Assembly: GCA_017303475.1 (NCBI GenBank)
Contig: JAFLBO010000008.1
Span: forward strand, 148,859-212,858
Length of the DNA stretch: 64,000 bases
Origin: Chitinophagales bacterium
GTDB lineage: Bacteria; Bacteroidota; Bacteroidia; Chitinophagales; Saprospiraceae
Reading direction: 5' to 3'
Position numbers and translations under genes: made by a program. Shown here in pieces: positions 46,691 to 55,057 of this stretch. Positions within the stretch are counted from its first letter, which is position 1. Each line of letters opens with the position of its first letter. The notes below the pieces were generated by a model, which did not search any database, had not been told where the DNA came from, and saw only the letters and a list, made by a program, of their open reading frames with translations.

Positions 46691-47713
46691 CCGGGATTTG
46701 GCTTCCTGGGCCTCCTGGAATTCCGGGGCCATGCCGCTTGCCTGTTTATAATCGGCCAAAGCGGCTTCTTTGTTGCCCATTTTTTCAGAGGCTACGCCAC
46801 GATAGTAGTAAGCTTTAACAAAAATTGGGTCCACCTTGGTGGCAATATTGAAATTGTCGTAAGCCTTGGAAAGAGAATCAAGTTCGAGGTAAATGATGCC
46901 CATATCAAAATAGGCATTGGCATAATCCGGGTCGCGGAGCAGCAGATCGCGGTATATGGAAAAGGCTTTGTCGTAATCTCCTTTTTTCTTGTAATAAACT
47001 GCTTTGAACTCCTGTGCTTCCAGGTATGTGGAATCTACACGCAGAGCATTATCAAAGTACTGAACGGCGAGCGAATTGTTCCGATTGCCAAAAATACGGC
47101 CCAGGAAAAACCAGGCATCTGCGTTTTCAGCATCAATTTTGACTGATTTTTGCAAGGATGCAATGGCATTGGTAGTATCGCCTTTGTCCAACGCTACCCT
47201 GCCGGCCATGTAAAATGCTTCAGCGTTTTGTGGGTCGCGTTGCAGGATTTTATCCAGGGTAGCCAGGGCATCACCATGTTTTTTTACAATCAATTGGAAT
47301 TCACTCAGTTTCAGCAAGGTAGGAATCCGATCCGGGAATCGTTGAGATGCCAGTTTGAGCACTTCAATGGCTCTCTTGGAGTCATTAGGACGAGCGTAAT
47401 CCAACAAAACATCGGCCAGCAGGTGATAATGGGCCGGTTGCATGGAGTCTATACGCATGGCTTTTTCCAAATCTGCCATAGCTTCATCGTAGGCATCCAG
47501 TTTGTAATAGGTAGAGGCCCGCAGGTACAGGAGCGTGTCGTTGTTGGGGTCTTTTTCCAAAGCGGCGGTCAGCTCGGCCAATTGCGGATCCGTTTGTAAT
47601 TGCTGAGCGGCTTCAGAAAGTGGTTCTGCCTTTTTTTCAGGCATAAAATACCAAACAGCCAGGCCTGCAAGGGCCAATCCGATAACGGCGATAAGAATTT
47701 TGCGTGCAGTCAT
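46676..47713 (-). CDS. Membrane-anchored TPR protein
   Basis: The protein has 345 residues. One N-terminal helix (KILIAVIGLALAGLAVWYFM) anchors it, with the rest probably in the periplasm. From about residue 55 it consists of roughly eight TPR units (for example LLYLRASTYYKLDAYDEAMADLEKAM, AFYMAGRVALDKGDTTNAIASLQKSV, AYYYRGVASEKMGNKEAALADYKQAS). It should be a protein-protein scaffold; the partner is unknown. It is next to gldD and could serve the gliding/T9SS machinery, but only position suggests that. Its last four residues come from repeat DNA. Confidence 0.82.
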   Translation of the reverse strand: MTARKILIAVIGLALAGLAVWYFMPEKKAEPLSEAAQQLQTDPQLAELTAALEKDPNNDTLLYLRASTYYKLDAYDEAMADLEKAMRIDSMQPAHYHLLADVLLDYARPNDSKRAIEVLKLASQRFPDRIPTLLKLSEFQLIVKKHGDALATLDKILQRDPQNAEAFYMAGRVALDKGDTTNAIASLQKSVKIDAENADAWFFLGRIFGNRNNSLAVQYFDNALRVDSTYLEAQEFKAVYYKKKGDYDKAFSIYRDLLLRDPDYANAYFDMGIIYLELDSLSKAYDNFNIATKVDPIFVKAYYYRGVASEKMGNKEAALADYKQASGMAPEFQEAQEAKSRLERG

Positions 47714-47781
47714 TTTTTAAAAACGGTTGGGCAAGCGTTTAGACACCGGCGAAGCGCCAAAGGGTTGGCAAACTGTACCGT

Positions 47782-48375
47782 TTATTTCCATTTCAGGGTT
47801 TCAACCATCCTGTTGAGGTCTTCCCGCATAAAGGCCACTACTGGCGCCAGGGAGTCTGGTCGTGCTATGGTGTTGAAATACAGGGAACCGCGCACGAAGT
47901 TCCGGGTGGAATCTGTGAGAAAAAACTGATAGGAGGAGGCAGCCGGCCCTTCTACATTGAAAACTATACCGTGCACCCGGTCGGCTGCTCTGTGAACAGG
48001 TTGTTCATCAATGTAGGTGGCTTTGACCGTGTGTTTATTGGTCATGGCAAAGGCATCGGCCACAAACTTGTCGAAATCTGCGCGGGAGTGAATGGGGTAA
48101 TAGCTACAATAAATTTTGGCGTTCAACTCCGGTACTACGATGTTAAACCAGCATTGATCCCGTGGTTTTTCGTCGAAATAGGCAGAATCCTGTTCGATTT
48201 TGGCATAAACAGGCTGATCGAAGGTGAAATTGCAGTACCCTTCTTCAAATGGCTTGTAGGCTTTTTCCGGATAAACCACCCTGGGATAAGCACGTGGTTT
48301 GGGCACCGGCGTGTATTCTCCACAGGCGGTGAGCAGACTTAAGAGGACAAAAAGAGAAAGAAATGGCTTGATCAT
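47782..48375 (-). CDS. gldD: Gliding motility lipoprotein GldD
   Basis: GldD is a lipoprotein needed for gliding and T9SS function in Bacteroidota. The protein has 197 residues. The lipobox ends LLTAC (Cys 18). The family pattern is visible: YTPVPKPRAYPRVVYPEKAYKPF, CNFTFDQPVYAKI, CWFNIVVPELNAKIYCSYYPI, and at the end QFFLTDSTRNFVRGSLYFNTIARPDSLAPV. A TACCTTTG box (complement of 48401-48408) precedes it. gldE, its common neighbour, is not present here. Confidence 0.92.
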   Translation of the reverse strand: MIKPFLSLFVLLSLLTACGEYTPVPKPRAYPRVVYPEKAYKPFEEGYCNFTFDQPVYAKIEQDSAYFDEKPRDQCWFNIVVPELNAKIYCSYYPIHSRADFDKFVADAFAMTNKHTVKATYIDEQPVHRAADRVHGIVFNVEGPAASSYQFFLTDSTRNFVRGSLYFNTIARPDSLAPVVAFMREDLNRMVETLKWK

Positions 48376-48400
48376 GTGAGCTTTTGCCGGTTAGAACGCG

Positions 48401-48408
48401 CAAAGGTA
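48401..48408 (-). promoter_or_regulatory. -7 box (TACCTTTG) of gldD
   Basis: The complement of 48401-48408 is TACCTTTG, 25 bases before the gldD ATG at 48375. Confidence 0.6.
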
Positions 48409-48433
48409 CATGCTCCGTTTGTCTGGCCTCATA

Positions 48434-49357
48434 TTATCTGCGGATATTCCATTGTTTTACCCTTTGCTCGTACCGATTGCGGTTAATGGGCCAGGCATCC
48501 TTGTCCAGGGATGCCTCCAGTTCTTCTCCTAAACCACCCAAAAGTTTGGGAAAGAAATTGATCCCGGTGGCTGCCTCTACTTCGTCTATGGTTAAGGCGT
48601 AATCCATCACTGGTTTTTCGCTCACCTGATTGGGTAGGATAAAAGCGATGGCGCGTTGCTGGTCTGGGGCCACCAGTACTTTATAAAAAGACCCGGGTAC
48701 GGTTACTTTGCTGAACCCTATTTGCCCCAGGTTGGTTTCGGTGAGTACCGGTCCAGTCACAACGTACAGGCGTTTGAATTTACGGGCCCAATCGCGGGTC
48801 AGTTCCTCCAGTTCGCGCCAGATACCCATGTTGAACGGCGGACGTTGAGGACTGATATTGCTCATATAAAAGGTTTCATCAATGGCCCGCGTATCGAATG
48901 CCATATCGGCAGCCGGGCACAGGTGTCCTTTATCATACCCACTGGAGGAGTAGTCTCTGGGCGTGGCGCTCTCCGTTCGCACGTTAGGATCGGGGCGGAA
49001 AGTATTGGGGCGCTCGGCCCAGTTTTCGTCCAGACGCGCGCGGGAGAGTTCATAGGCTACCCATTCGGCCTGTTCGTGATCTTCATTGTAGCCCAGGGCG
49101 AACCAGGTGTGCAGCACCGTTTCAGCTTTGGAAGCCGGCAACATTTCCAGCGAAACAAAAGTGCTGTCTTCAGAAACGGAAGTGGCCTCAGGTCGTTTAT
49201 CCGGTATTTCAATGGGAGGTTTTTCATCCATAGGTTCGTTGGCTTTTTTGCCACCGAACTGATTGAAAAGAAAATAGGCCAAACCGGCTAATGCGGCAAA
49301 AAGGCCTGTTTTGAATAAAAATCCATCAGAAGTACCGCCTGATCTGCGTCGTGCCAT
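48434..49357 (-). CDS. Membrane-anchored DNA/RNA non-specific endonuclease (NucA/EndoG type)
   Basis: The protein has 307 residues from the ATG at 49357; the longer frame would start upstream of the promoter box at 49375-49382. One N-terminal helix (FKTGLFAALAGLAYFLFNQF) is followed by a proline/glutamate-rich spacer. The nuclease domain has SGYDKGHLCPAADM with the catalytic His, and MSNISPQRPPFNMGIWRELE with the metal-binding Asn. FYKVLVAP and TGINFFPKL complete the fold. It would degrade nucleic acid on the outer side of the inner membrane, for nutrition or defence. It is a distant relative of the nuclease half of the gene at 38290-40401. Confidence 0.9.
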   Translation of the reverse strand: MARRRSGGTSDGFLFKTGLFAALAGLAYFLFNQFGGKKANEPMDEKPPIEIPDKRPEATSVSEDSTFVSLEMLPASKAETVLHTWFALGYNEDHEQAEWVAYELSRARLDENWAERPNTFRPDPNVRTESATPRDYSSSGYDKGHLCPAADMAFDTRAIDETFYMSNISPQRPPFNMGIWRELEELTRDWARKFKRLYVVTGPVLTETNLGQIGFSKVTVPGSFYKVLVAPDQQRAIAFILPNQVSEKPVMDYALTIDEVEAATGINFFPKLLGGLGEELEASLDKDAWPINRNRYEQRVKQWNIRR

Positions 49358-49374
49358 GTCTTTTTTTGTTTTGA

Positions 49375-49382
49375 CAAAGGTA
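49375..49382 (-). promoter_or_regulatory. -7 box (TACCTTTG) of the NucA-type nuclease
   Basis: The complement of 49375-49382 is TACCTTTG, 17 bases before the ATG at 49357, and so it decides that start. Confidence 0.6.
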
Positions 49383-49461
49383 AAAAGGGATTTTAAATTA
49401 CAACAAAAAGTTTTACAAAAAACGAATACATTGTTAAGAAGCCAATATGCCTGGAGCATCC

Positions 49462-49469
49462 TATTTTTG
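49462..49469 (+). promoter_or_regulatory. -7 box (TATTTTTG) of the thioredoxin-like gene
   Basis: TATTTTTG matches TAnnTTTG and ends 17 bases before the ATG at 49487. Confidence 0.6.
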
Positions 49470-49486
49470 CCGCAAACCATTCTTGT

Positions 49487-50662
49487 ATGTCCGCGATTTC
49501 CCGTTTTTTATGGTCGTTTTTAATCATCTGCTGCTTTTTTTATCCTGCACATTTTCTGGCCCAGGGCATTTCATTCCGACCCATCACCTGGGATGAAGCG
49601 CTCAGGCAAGCCAACGCAGAGGGAAAAATGATTTTTCTGGATGCTGTAACCTCCTGGTGTGGTCCTTGCCGGATTATGGGACGTGAAGTCTTTCCTGATC
49701 CTATGCTGACTGAGTTTTTTGACCGGCATTTCGTGAGTATCAAGCTGGATATGGAAAAAGCTGAGGGCATTGATGTTTCCAACAAGTACAAGGTCTGGGT
49801 ATACCCTACCCTATTGTTTGTTGACAGCAGCGGAAAACTCTGGCACCGGGTAGTTGGCTATCAGAGTGCGCCGGAGTTGCTGTCGATGGCCAAAACCGCA
49901 CTTGATCCGGCGAATAACCTGGCCGGATTGGAAATGCAGTACGCCGCCGGCAACCGCAAGCGGGATTTTATGCTGCAGCTGTTGAAAGCCAAAACATTGG
50001 CCTACGATGAAAATACGGGGCAATTAGCCAATGACTTTTTGAAAACGGAGGATTCTTTGGACACCCCGGAGAATATGGATTTAATATACCAGCACGTAGA
50101 CGATCCGTATTCGCGCGGATTCAGATTTTTGCTGAAGAACCGGGCTGATTTTGAAGAAAAATATGGAAAACGGCCGGTAAAAATCAAGATTGAAAGCGTT
50201 TTTGAAGCCTACATGGCCGCCCACCCCGGCCTGCAACTGGGCGAAATCCAGCGTTTATACGGCACCATTTATCCTGAACGCGGTGAGGAGCTGGCTTCGC
50301 GGTACCGGCTTCAATTTTACCGGCAGCAAAAAGACCCGGTGCAGTTTGCCCTCGCCGCTATTGATCATTACCAGCGCTTTCCATCGGAAGATCCTGAAGA
50401 GCTCAACGAAATCGCATGGTTATTCTCTGAGGAAGTAGACGATCCAAAACAATTACATACTGCCCTGGATTGGGCTAACAAAGCGGTAGCCAAACATGAA
50501 ACTGCATATTACCAGTACACACTGGGCAAGCTCTGGTTAAAACTGGGCAAGAAGAAAGCGGCACGTGTAGCAGCCGAACGAGCGCTGGAACTGGCCAAAG
50601 CGGAAGGTGAAGACACTATGCTGATGGAGGATTTGCTGGAGGCTACCTTGAAAAAAGGATGA
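49487..50662 (+). CDS. Secreted thioredoxin-like protein with helical C-terminal region
   Basis: The protein has 391 residues. Its signal peptide ends near HFLAQ. The thioredoxin fold has the active site SWCGPCRIMG (Cys 58 and 61), followed by MEKAEGIDVSNKYKVWVYPTLLFVD with the cis-proline, as in DUF255/DsbD-gamma-like domains. The last 230 residues are helical and TPR-like (TALDWANKAVAKHETAYYQYTLGKLWLKLGKKKAA). It probably reduces or isomerises disulfides in exported proteins. It converges on an unknown membrane protein across an inverted repeat. Confidence 0.85.
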   Translation: MSAISRFLWSFLIICCFFYPAHFLAQGISFRPITWDEALRQANAEGKMIFLDAVTSWCGPCRIMGREVFPDPMLTEFFDRHFVSIKLDMEKAEGIDVSNKYKVWVYPTLLFVDSSGKLWHRVVGYQSAPELLSMAKTALDPANNLAGLEMQYAAGNRKRDFMLQLLKAKTLAYDENTGQLANDFLKTEDSLDTPENMDLIYQHVDDPYSRGFRFLLKNRADFEEKYGKRPVKIKIESVFEAYMAAHPGLQLGEIQRLYGTIYPERGEELASRYRLQFYRQQKDPVQFALAAIDHYQRFPSEDPEELNEIAWLFSEEVDDPKQLHTALDWANKAVAKHETAYYQYTLGKLWLKLGKKKAARVAAERALELAKAEGEDTMLMEDLLEATLKKG

Positions 50663-50669
50663 AAGTGTT

Positions 50670-50727
50670 TGTTTTGGTTTCAGAGCTATAAGGTTTTTGG
50701 AAACCTTACAGCTCTGAAACCAAAACA
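50670..50727. terminator. Inverted repeat, probable bidirectional terminator
   Basis: Arms 50670-50696 and 50701-50727 match at 26 of 27 positions with a 4-base loop. There is no long T run on the + strand. The repeat lies between convergent genes, 7 bp after one stop and 8 bp before the other. Confidence 0.7.
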
Positions 50728-50734
50728 TCCAACC

Positions 50735-51679
50735 TCATCGGCTATGCTTGCATTTTTCCTGCACAGCCTGAATCAGACTTGCGTCGGTCCAGAGATGTTC
50801 GTAGGTAGTTTGGTTATAACGTTTGTTTTCTTCCGGAGTTTTTTCCTGAAAGATGATATGGGCCAATACAGGCCAGCCGGAATGTTCTGCAGCGGTAAGT
50901 ACCCTGCAAACGCTTCTTTCCGGCGATACAGCCGGGTGCTTTTCCCGCTCTACTTTGGTAGCCATTTCCAGATAACGGGTAGTAGTAACACGTGTTGGCT
51001 GGAAGAAATTCACGCGGTGTATGGAGGGGTCGGAAGGCAGATAAATAGCTTCAAATTCATCCCCTTCCGTGAATGGAAAGCCGGTAGGCAATACCAAAGG
51101 TGTGCCAATGGGCACTTTGAACTCACCTTGATCCATCAGACTGTCTACAGCCAGTAATGCATAACTGATGGTTTGCTCTTTACCTGAGTTTAATTGTGAA
51201 AGATGAAGTCGGGCAACGGTACGTTTCCCCTCGGCCCCGAGTCGTTTCATGTTCGATTTGCTGTAATTGCCTACCACACCGGAAAGGGCTATTTTCTTTA
51301 ATTCCTGGGTGTGCCCATACCATTTCAGACCAAAAAACGCCAGCAGCAACACCACCACAATCCCGATGGCCACCATGGTCATGTATTTCCGGTTTTGCCC
51401 TTCCTGTACCCTTCTCACGCGATTGCGCGGGGTGTCTACCTTTTTATTTACCCGAAACTCATAGGCAAAAGCTCCATCTTTTCGTTTTTCCAAAATGACC
51501 TCACAGAGTTCATCTTCGATGAAAAAAGAATACATTTTGGTATCCTTTACCGAAAAATCAATCTGCACCACCTTCAAATTACAATGGATCATGACATGGC
51601 CAGTCCGATCGCCATGGTACAAGCCTACCTTGTGGCGCCCGCCGAAGTCGTCCAGAAATACCCAGTTAAGTTGAGCCAT
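50735..51679 (-). CDS. Uncharacterised membrane protein with one central helix
   Basis: I recognise no family. The protein has 314 residues. The N-terminal 90 residues are beta-rich (MAQLNWVFLDDFGGRHKVGLYHGDRTGHVMIHCN) with a basic stretch RNRVRRVQEGQNRKY before one membrane helix (MTMVAIGIVVVLLLAFFGLKWY, about residues 99-120). The C-terminal 190 residues are probably periplasmic. Codon use and length support a real gene. Its start lies just below the decamer array, so its leader or promoter must lie in or across that array. Confidence 0.68.
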   Translation of the reverse strand: MAQLNWVFLDDFGGRHKVGLYHGDRTGHVMIHCNLKVVQIDFSVKDTKMYSFFIEDELCEVILEKRKDGAFAYEFRVNKKVDTPRNRVRRVQEGQNRKYMTMVAIGIVVVLLLAFFGLKWYGHTQELKKIALSGVVGNYSKSNMKRLGAEGKRTVARLHLSQLNSGKEQTISYALLAVDSLMDQGEFKVPIGTPLVLPTGFPFTEGDEFEAIYLPSDPSIHRVNFFQPTRVTTTRYLEMATKVEREKHPAVSPERSVCRVLTAAEHSGWPVLAHIIFQEKTPEENKRYNQTTYEHLWTDASLIQAVQEKCKHSR

Positions 51680-51707
51680 GCAGGTGGGGTATAAGGTGGG
51701 GCATTAT

Positions 51708-51964
51708 GGTCATTTGAGGTCATTTGGGGTCATTTAAGTCATTTGGGGTCATTTGGGGTCATTGGGGGTCATTTGGAGTCATTTGGGGGCATTTAAGTCA
51801 TTTGGAGTCATTTGGGGGCATTTAAGTCATTTGGGGGCATTTGGGGGCATTTGGAGTCATTTGGGGGCATTTGGAGTCATTTGGGGTCATTTGGGGTCAT
51901 TTGGGGTCATTTGGAGTCATTTGGGGTCATTTAGGGTCATTTGGAGTCATTTGGGGTCATTTAT
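51708..51964. repeat. Decamer minisatellite, about 26 copies of GGTCATTTGG
   Basis: About 26 near-perfect copies of a 9-10-bp unit (GGTCATTTGG with variants AGTCATTTGG, GGGCATTTGG and GGTCATTTA) lie head to tail. The period is close to one helical turn. All six frames through it read as simple repeats; I judge none of them to be a gene. Confidence 0.95.
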
Positions 51965-51984
51965 TGGGCATTGCAGGAAATCTA

Positions 51985-52013
51985 CACTCACTCACTCACT
52001 CACTCACTCACTC
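51985..52013 (+). repeat. Tetranucleotide tract (CACT)n
   Basis: About seven CACT units follow the decamer array. Such tracts are prone to slip, but no coding frame runs through this one. Confidence 0.85.
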
Positions 52014-52258
52014 GCTAGAACGTTGAAAAAGATTAGTTCTTATACATCACACTTGGAGAAAAGTTTATCAGAGTGTACAGTTTAAAAAATGGCATGCAAA
52101 ATCATGACTTTTTATTGCAAAGTCGCAAAATGAATGGAATAAACAACAAGTGGGATGTGCACAACCCAAGCAAGTCACTAACCAATAAATGACCCTCAAA
52201 TGACCCTGAAATGACTCTAAATGACCCTGCAATGACTCTAAATGACCTTCAAACGCCC
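52014..52258. repeat. Unique spacer and inverted decamer array (AAATGACCCT)
   Basis: Bases 52014-52186 are AT-rich unique sequence with no gene seen. From 52187 to 52249 there are six copies of AAATGACCCT/AAATGACTCT, the reverse complement of the decamer in the main array, ending 9 bp before the ugd stop. Array, spacer and inverse array together could fold into a large hairpin of repeats. Confidence 0.85.
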
Positions 52259-53584
52259 CTACTTCCTCCGCCCCTTCACCTTTGGCCGACCAATGCTGAC
52301 GTACTGAAAACCGAGCTCTTTCATTTGTTCGGTATCATAGACGTTGCGGCCGTCGAAGATGATTTTTTCGCGGAGAAGTGAACCGATCTGGTCGAAATCA
52401 GGTGTACGGAACTCATTCCACTCGGTCATGATGGCCAGGCAATCGGCGCCTTCCAGGGCTTCGTACATTTTATTGCAGAGGGTGATACGGTTGCCGTAAA
52501 TGCTGCGCACATGCTCCATTGCTTCGGGGTCGAAGGCGCGCACCTTTGCGCCCAGGGCCAGCAGTTCGTCGATGATCACCAGGGCCGGAGCCTCACGGAT
52601 ATCATCCGTATTAGGTTTGAATGCCAGTCCCCAAATGCCGATGGTTTTGCCTTGAAGGTCGTTTTTGAAGTGCTTTTTGATTTTTTTGGTCAGCACACCT
52701 TTTTGGATGCTGTTTACCTTCATTACAGATTTCAGGATTTTGAAATCGTAGGAATATTCTGAAGCTGTTTTGGCCAAAGCCTGTACGTCTTTAGGGAAGC
52801 AGGAGCCTCCGTAACCAATGCCCGGGAACAGGAAACGTTTGCCAATCCGGGAATCCGAGCCCATACCGATGCGCACCTGATCAACGTTGGCGCCTACCTT
52901 TTCGCAGAGGTTGGCAATTTCATTCATAAACGAAATCCGGGCTGCGAGGTAGGAGTTGGCCGCATATTTGGTCATTTCCGCACTGCGCTCGTCCATGAAA
53001 TAAATAGGGTTGCCCTGACGTACAAAGGGCTCGTACAGCTGCTTCATCAACTTTTTAGCCTTCTCGCTCTTGGTGCCCACCACCACGCGGTCTGGTTTCA
53101 TAAAATCGTCGACCGCCACTCCTTCGCGCAAAAATTCCGGGTTGGAAACCACGTCGAACAATTTTTTAGGCAACTTTTCAGCCATAATTGCCGCCACCTG
53201 TTCGGCAGTACCCACCGGCACCGTGCTTTTGTCTACAATCACTTTATAGTCGGTAATAATGTTGCCCAGATCGCGGGCTACGCCCATGATGTACGACAAA
53301 TCGGCAGAGCCGTCTTCCCCGGGAGGTGTAGGAAGCGCCAGGAAGATGATGGAGGCTTGTTTGATGGCTTCATTCAGGTCGGTAGTAAAATGCAGGCGAC
53401 CTTCTTTGGTATTGCGTTCGAACAACACATCCAGTCCGGGTTCAAAGATGGGAATTTTGCCGGCGCGGAGGTTTTTAACTTTTTCCTGGTTGATGTCAAC
53501 ACAAATGACATTGTTTCCTGTTTCTGCGAAACAGGTTCCTGTAACCAGCCCTACATAGCCGGTACCAACAACTGCGATGTTCAT
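52259..53584 (-). CDS. ugd: UDP-glucose 6-dehydrogenase
   Basis: Ugd oxidises UDP-glucose to UDP-glucuronate with NAD+, supplying capsule and exopolysaccharide precursors. The protein has 441 residues from the ATG at 53584, which puts MNIAVVGTGYVGLVTG at the start. The catalytic Cys is in PGIGYGGSCFPKD. The UDP-binding C-terminal domain has GLAFKPNTDDIREAP. A lysine/arginine-rich tail ends the protein. A TACCTTTG box (complement of 53650-53657) precedes it. Confidence 0.95.
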   Translation of the reverse strand: MNIAVVGTGYVGLVTGTCFAETGNNVICVDINQEKVKNLRAGKIPIFEPGLDVLFERNTKEGRLHFTTDLNEAIKQASIIFLALPTPPGEDGSADLSYIMGVARDLGNIITDYKVIVDKSTVPVGTAEQVAAIMAEKLPKKLFDVVSNPEFLREGVAVDDFMKPDRVVVGTKSEKAKKLMKQLYEPFVRQGNPIYFMDERSAEMTKYAANSYLAARISFMNEIANLCEKVGANVDQVRIGMGSDSRIGKRFLFPGIGYGGSCFPKDVQALAKTASEYSYDFKILKSVMKVNSIQKGVLTKKIKKHFKNDLQGKTIGIWGLAFKPNTDDIREAPALVIIDELLALGAKVRAFDPEAMEHVRSIYGNRITLCNKMYEALEGADCLAIMTEWNEFRTPDFDQIGSLLREKIIFDGRNVYDTEQMKELGFQYVSIGRPKVKGRRK

Positions 53585-53649
53585 GTAATATTCTGGTGTG
53601 GTGAGTGTGCCGGGGTTTAATCCGGAATCTGTTTTTGGAAATTGAGGCG

Positions 53650-53657
53650 CAAAGGTA
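53650..53657 (-). promoter_or_regulatory. -7 box (TACCTTTG) of ugd
   Basis: The complement of 53650-53657 is TACCTTTG, 65 bases before the ATG at 53584. Confidence 0.6.
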
Positions 53658-53739
53658 GGACTAAGCAAAGGATGCGGGCAAGTGCCGCCGCATTTTTACA
53701 CCTGACTAACAAATTGTGGTTATCCTTCATGTATTACCC

Positions 53740-53747
53740 TACTTTTG
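53740..53747 (+). promoter_or_regulatory. -7 box (TACTTTTG) of the OmpA-family gene
   Basis: TACTTTTG matches TAnnTTTG. A TTG at 53714-53716 could be the -33 element at a spacing of 23. The ATG follows at 53767. Confidence 0.6.
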
Positions 53748-53766
53748 GCCGCAAAAGACTTTGGAT

Positions 53767-54897
53767 ATGAAACGCGCTAATAACAATCAGATTACCCGAG
53801 GGTGGATGCTCCTGATTTTGCTGTTGACAGGACTGAGTATTCCAATTTGGGGACAAAAAAACGGGTCGAATATTGTGCCAAATCCGAGTTTTGAACGGTA
53901 TTCCGGTTTCCCTATCGGCTGGTCGTACAAAGGCTCTTTCTTTGGAGAAGTGGTAAAATACTGGTTTAGCGCCACCACAGCCAGTCCGGATATTTACGGC
54001 CCCGATGTGCATGTGCCCATGGACTGGGCGGAAAAAGGTTTTGGTTCCCAAAAGGCCCGCACCGGTAAAAGTCTGGCCGGCTTGACCCTGTATGGTTGCA
54101 CCAACGGCAAACCACATTGCAGGGAATATATTGAAATTCAGCTTTCAGAGCCCCTGGTGATTGGTCAGGCATATTACGTGGAGTTTTGGGCAACCCATTT
54201 GCCTAAATCGCTGCAGATCAACAACCTGGGCGCCTATTTTTCAGTTTCTGAAATCAAACGCAGCACGGATGAAATGCTGATTCGCGAAGCGCAGGTTAAG
54301 GCTACGGATCTGGTAGCAGCGCCGGGTGGCAAATGGGTGAAGGTGAGCGGACAATTTGTGGCCAAATATGAGGCAGAATACATCCTGATCGGGAATTTCA
54401 GCGACGATTTTAACACCCTTTCGATAGCGCCGAGAGAGGATTGCTTCAACTATGCCTATTATTACATAGAGGATGTACTGGTAAAAAAGATCCCGCCTTT
54501 TAAGCCCGTGCCGGTTAAACCAGACGACCTTACCAAACAAACCCTGGAGGTAGGCAAAACGATTCAGTTGAAGCATATTTATTTTGAATTCGACAAAGAC
54601 GAACTCATGCCGCGCTCCTATGTAGAGCTGAATAAACTCCTGAAAATCATGCGGGAAAACCCCAAACTCAGCATTGAAATTGTGGGACACACCGATGCGC
54701 TGGGCGAAGATGCCTACAACCTCGATCTTTCCAAAAGAAGGGCTATGGCAGTGGAGAAATTTTTGCTGGACAACAAAGTCAACAAATCCCGCCTGCGCTC
54801 AAAAGGAGAAGGAGAATCCAGGCCTGTCGCTACCAACGACACCGATGAAGGCCGGGCTCAAAATCGGAGGGTAGAATTTGTGGTGATCAGGAAATGA
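53767..54897 (+). CDS. OmpA-family outer-membrane lipoprotein-like or peptidoglycan-binding protein
   Basis: The protein has 376 residues from the ATG at 53767. It has an N-terminal signal ending near PIWGQ. Residues about 30-255 form a carbohydrate-binding-like beta-sandwich (NIVPNPSFERYSGFPIGW is typical of such modules). The C-terminal OmpA domain, residues about 270-375, has IYFEFDKDELMPRSYVEL, IEIVGHTDALGEDAYNLDLSKRRA and GRAQNRRVEFVV, including the Asp and Arg that bind diaminopimelate. It links the envelope to peptidoglycan. Its stop codon lies inside the first bases of a 74-bp perfect inverted repeat. Confidence 0.9.
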   Translation: MKRANNNQITRGWMLLILLLTGLSIPIWGQKNGSNIVPNPSFERYSGFPIGWSYKGSFFGEVVKYWFSATTASPDIYGPDVHVPMDWAEKGFGSQKARTGKSLAGLTLYGCTNGKPHCREYIEIQLSEPLVIGQAYYVEFWATHLPKSLQINNLGAYFSVSEIKRSTDEMLIREAQVKATDLVAAPGGKWVKVSGQFVAKYEAEYILIGNFSDDFNTLSIAPREDCFNYAYYYIEDVLVKKIPPFKPVPVKPDDLTKQTLEVGKTIQLKHIYFEFDKDELMPRSYVELNKLLKIMRENPKLSIEIVGHTDALGEDAYNLDLSKRRAMAVEKFLLDNKVNKSRLRSKGEGESRPVATNDTDEGRAQNRRVEFVVIRK

Positions 54898-55052
54898 GTG
54901 TTTGAGTGTGGGAGTGTTTGAGTTGGCGTGCGGCTGGGTTTTACCACTAAGCCACTGAGGGCACTAAGAAAGATTCTCCTTAGTGCCCTCAGTGGCTTAG
55001 TGGTAAAACCCAGCCGCACGCCAACTCAAACACTCCCACACTCAAACACTCA
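54895..55052. repeat. Perfect 74-bp inverted repeat between the OmpA-family gene and dcd
   Basis: Arms 54895-54968 and 54979-55052 are exact reverse complements with a 10-bp spacer. The left arm starts with the OmpA-family stop codon. From outside in, the words are TGAGTGTTTGAG, a GC-rich block and CACTAAG words. The dcd stop is at the complement of 55058-55060. There is no T run on either side that would make it an ordinary terminator. Confidence 0.95.
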
Positions 55053-55057
55053 AAAAC

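Noticed and set aside
46390..46818. A + strand ORF through the compound palindrome at 46.5 kb
   Set aside because: Its protein is made of repeat words (IRVIRVPKKSASS), and it runs into the TPR gene on the other strand.
51753..52085. A 110-residue ORF through the decamer array (repeats of GVIWGHLGSF type)
   Set aside because: It is only the translation of a 10-bp repeat, which keeps all frames open; there is no conserved domain and no separate start signal.
51708..52250. Possible CRISPR array
   Set aside because: The units are 9-11 bp, directly adjoining with no spacers, and no cas gene is present.
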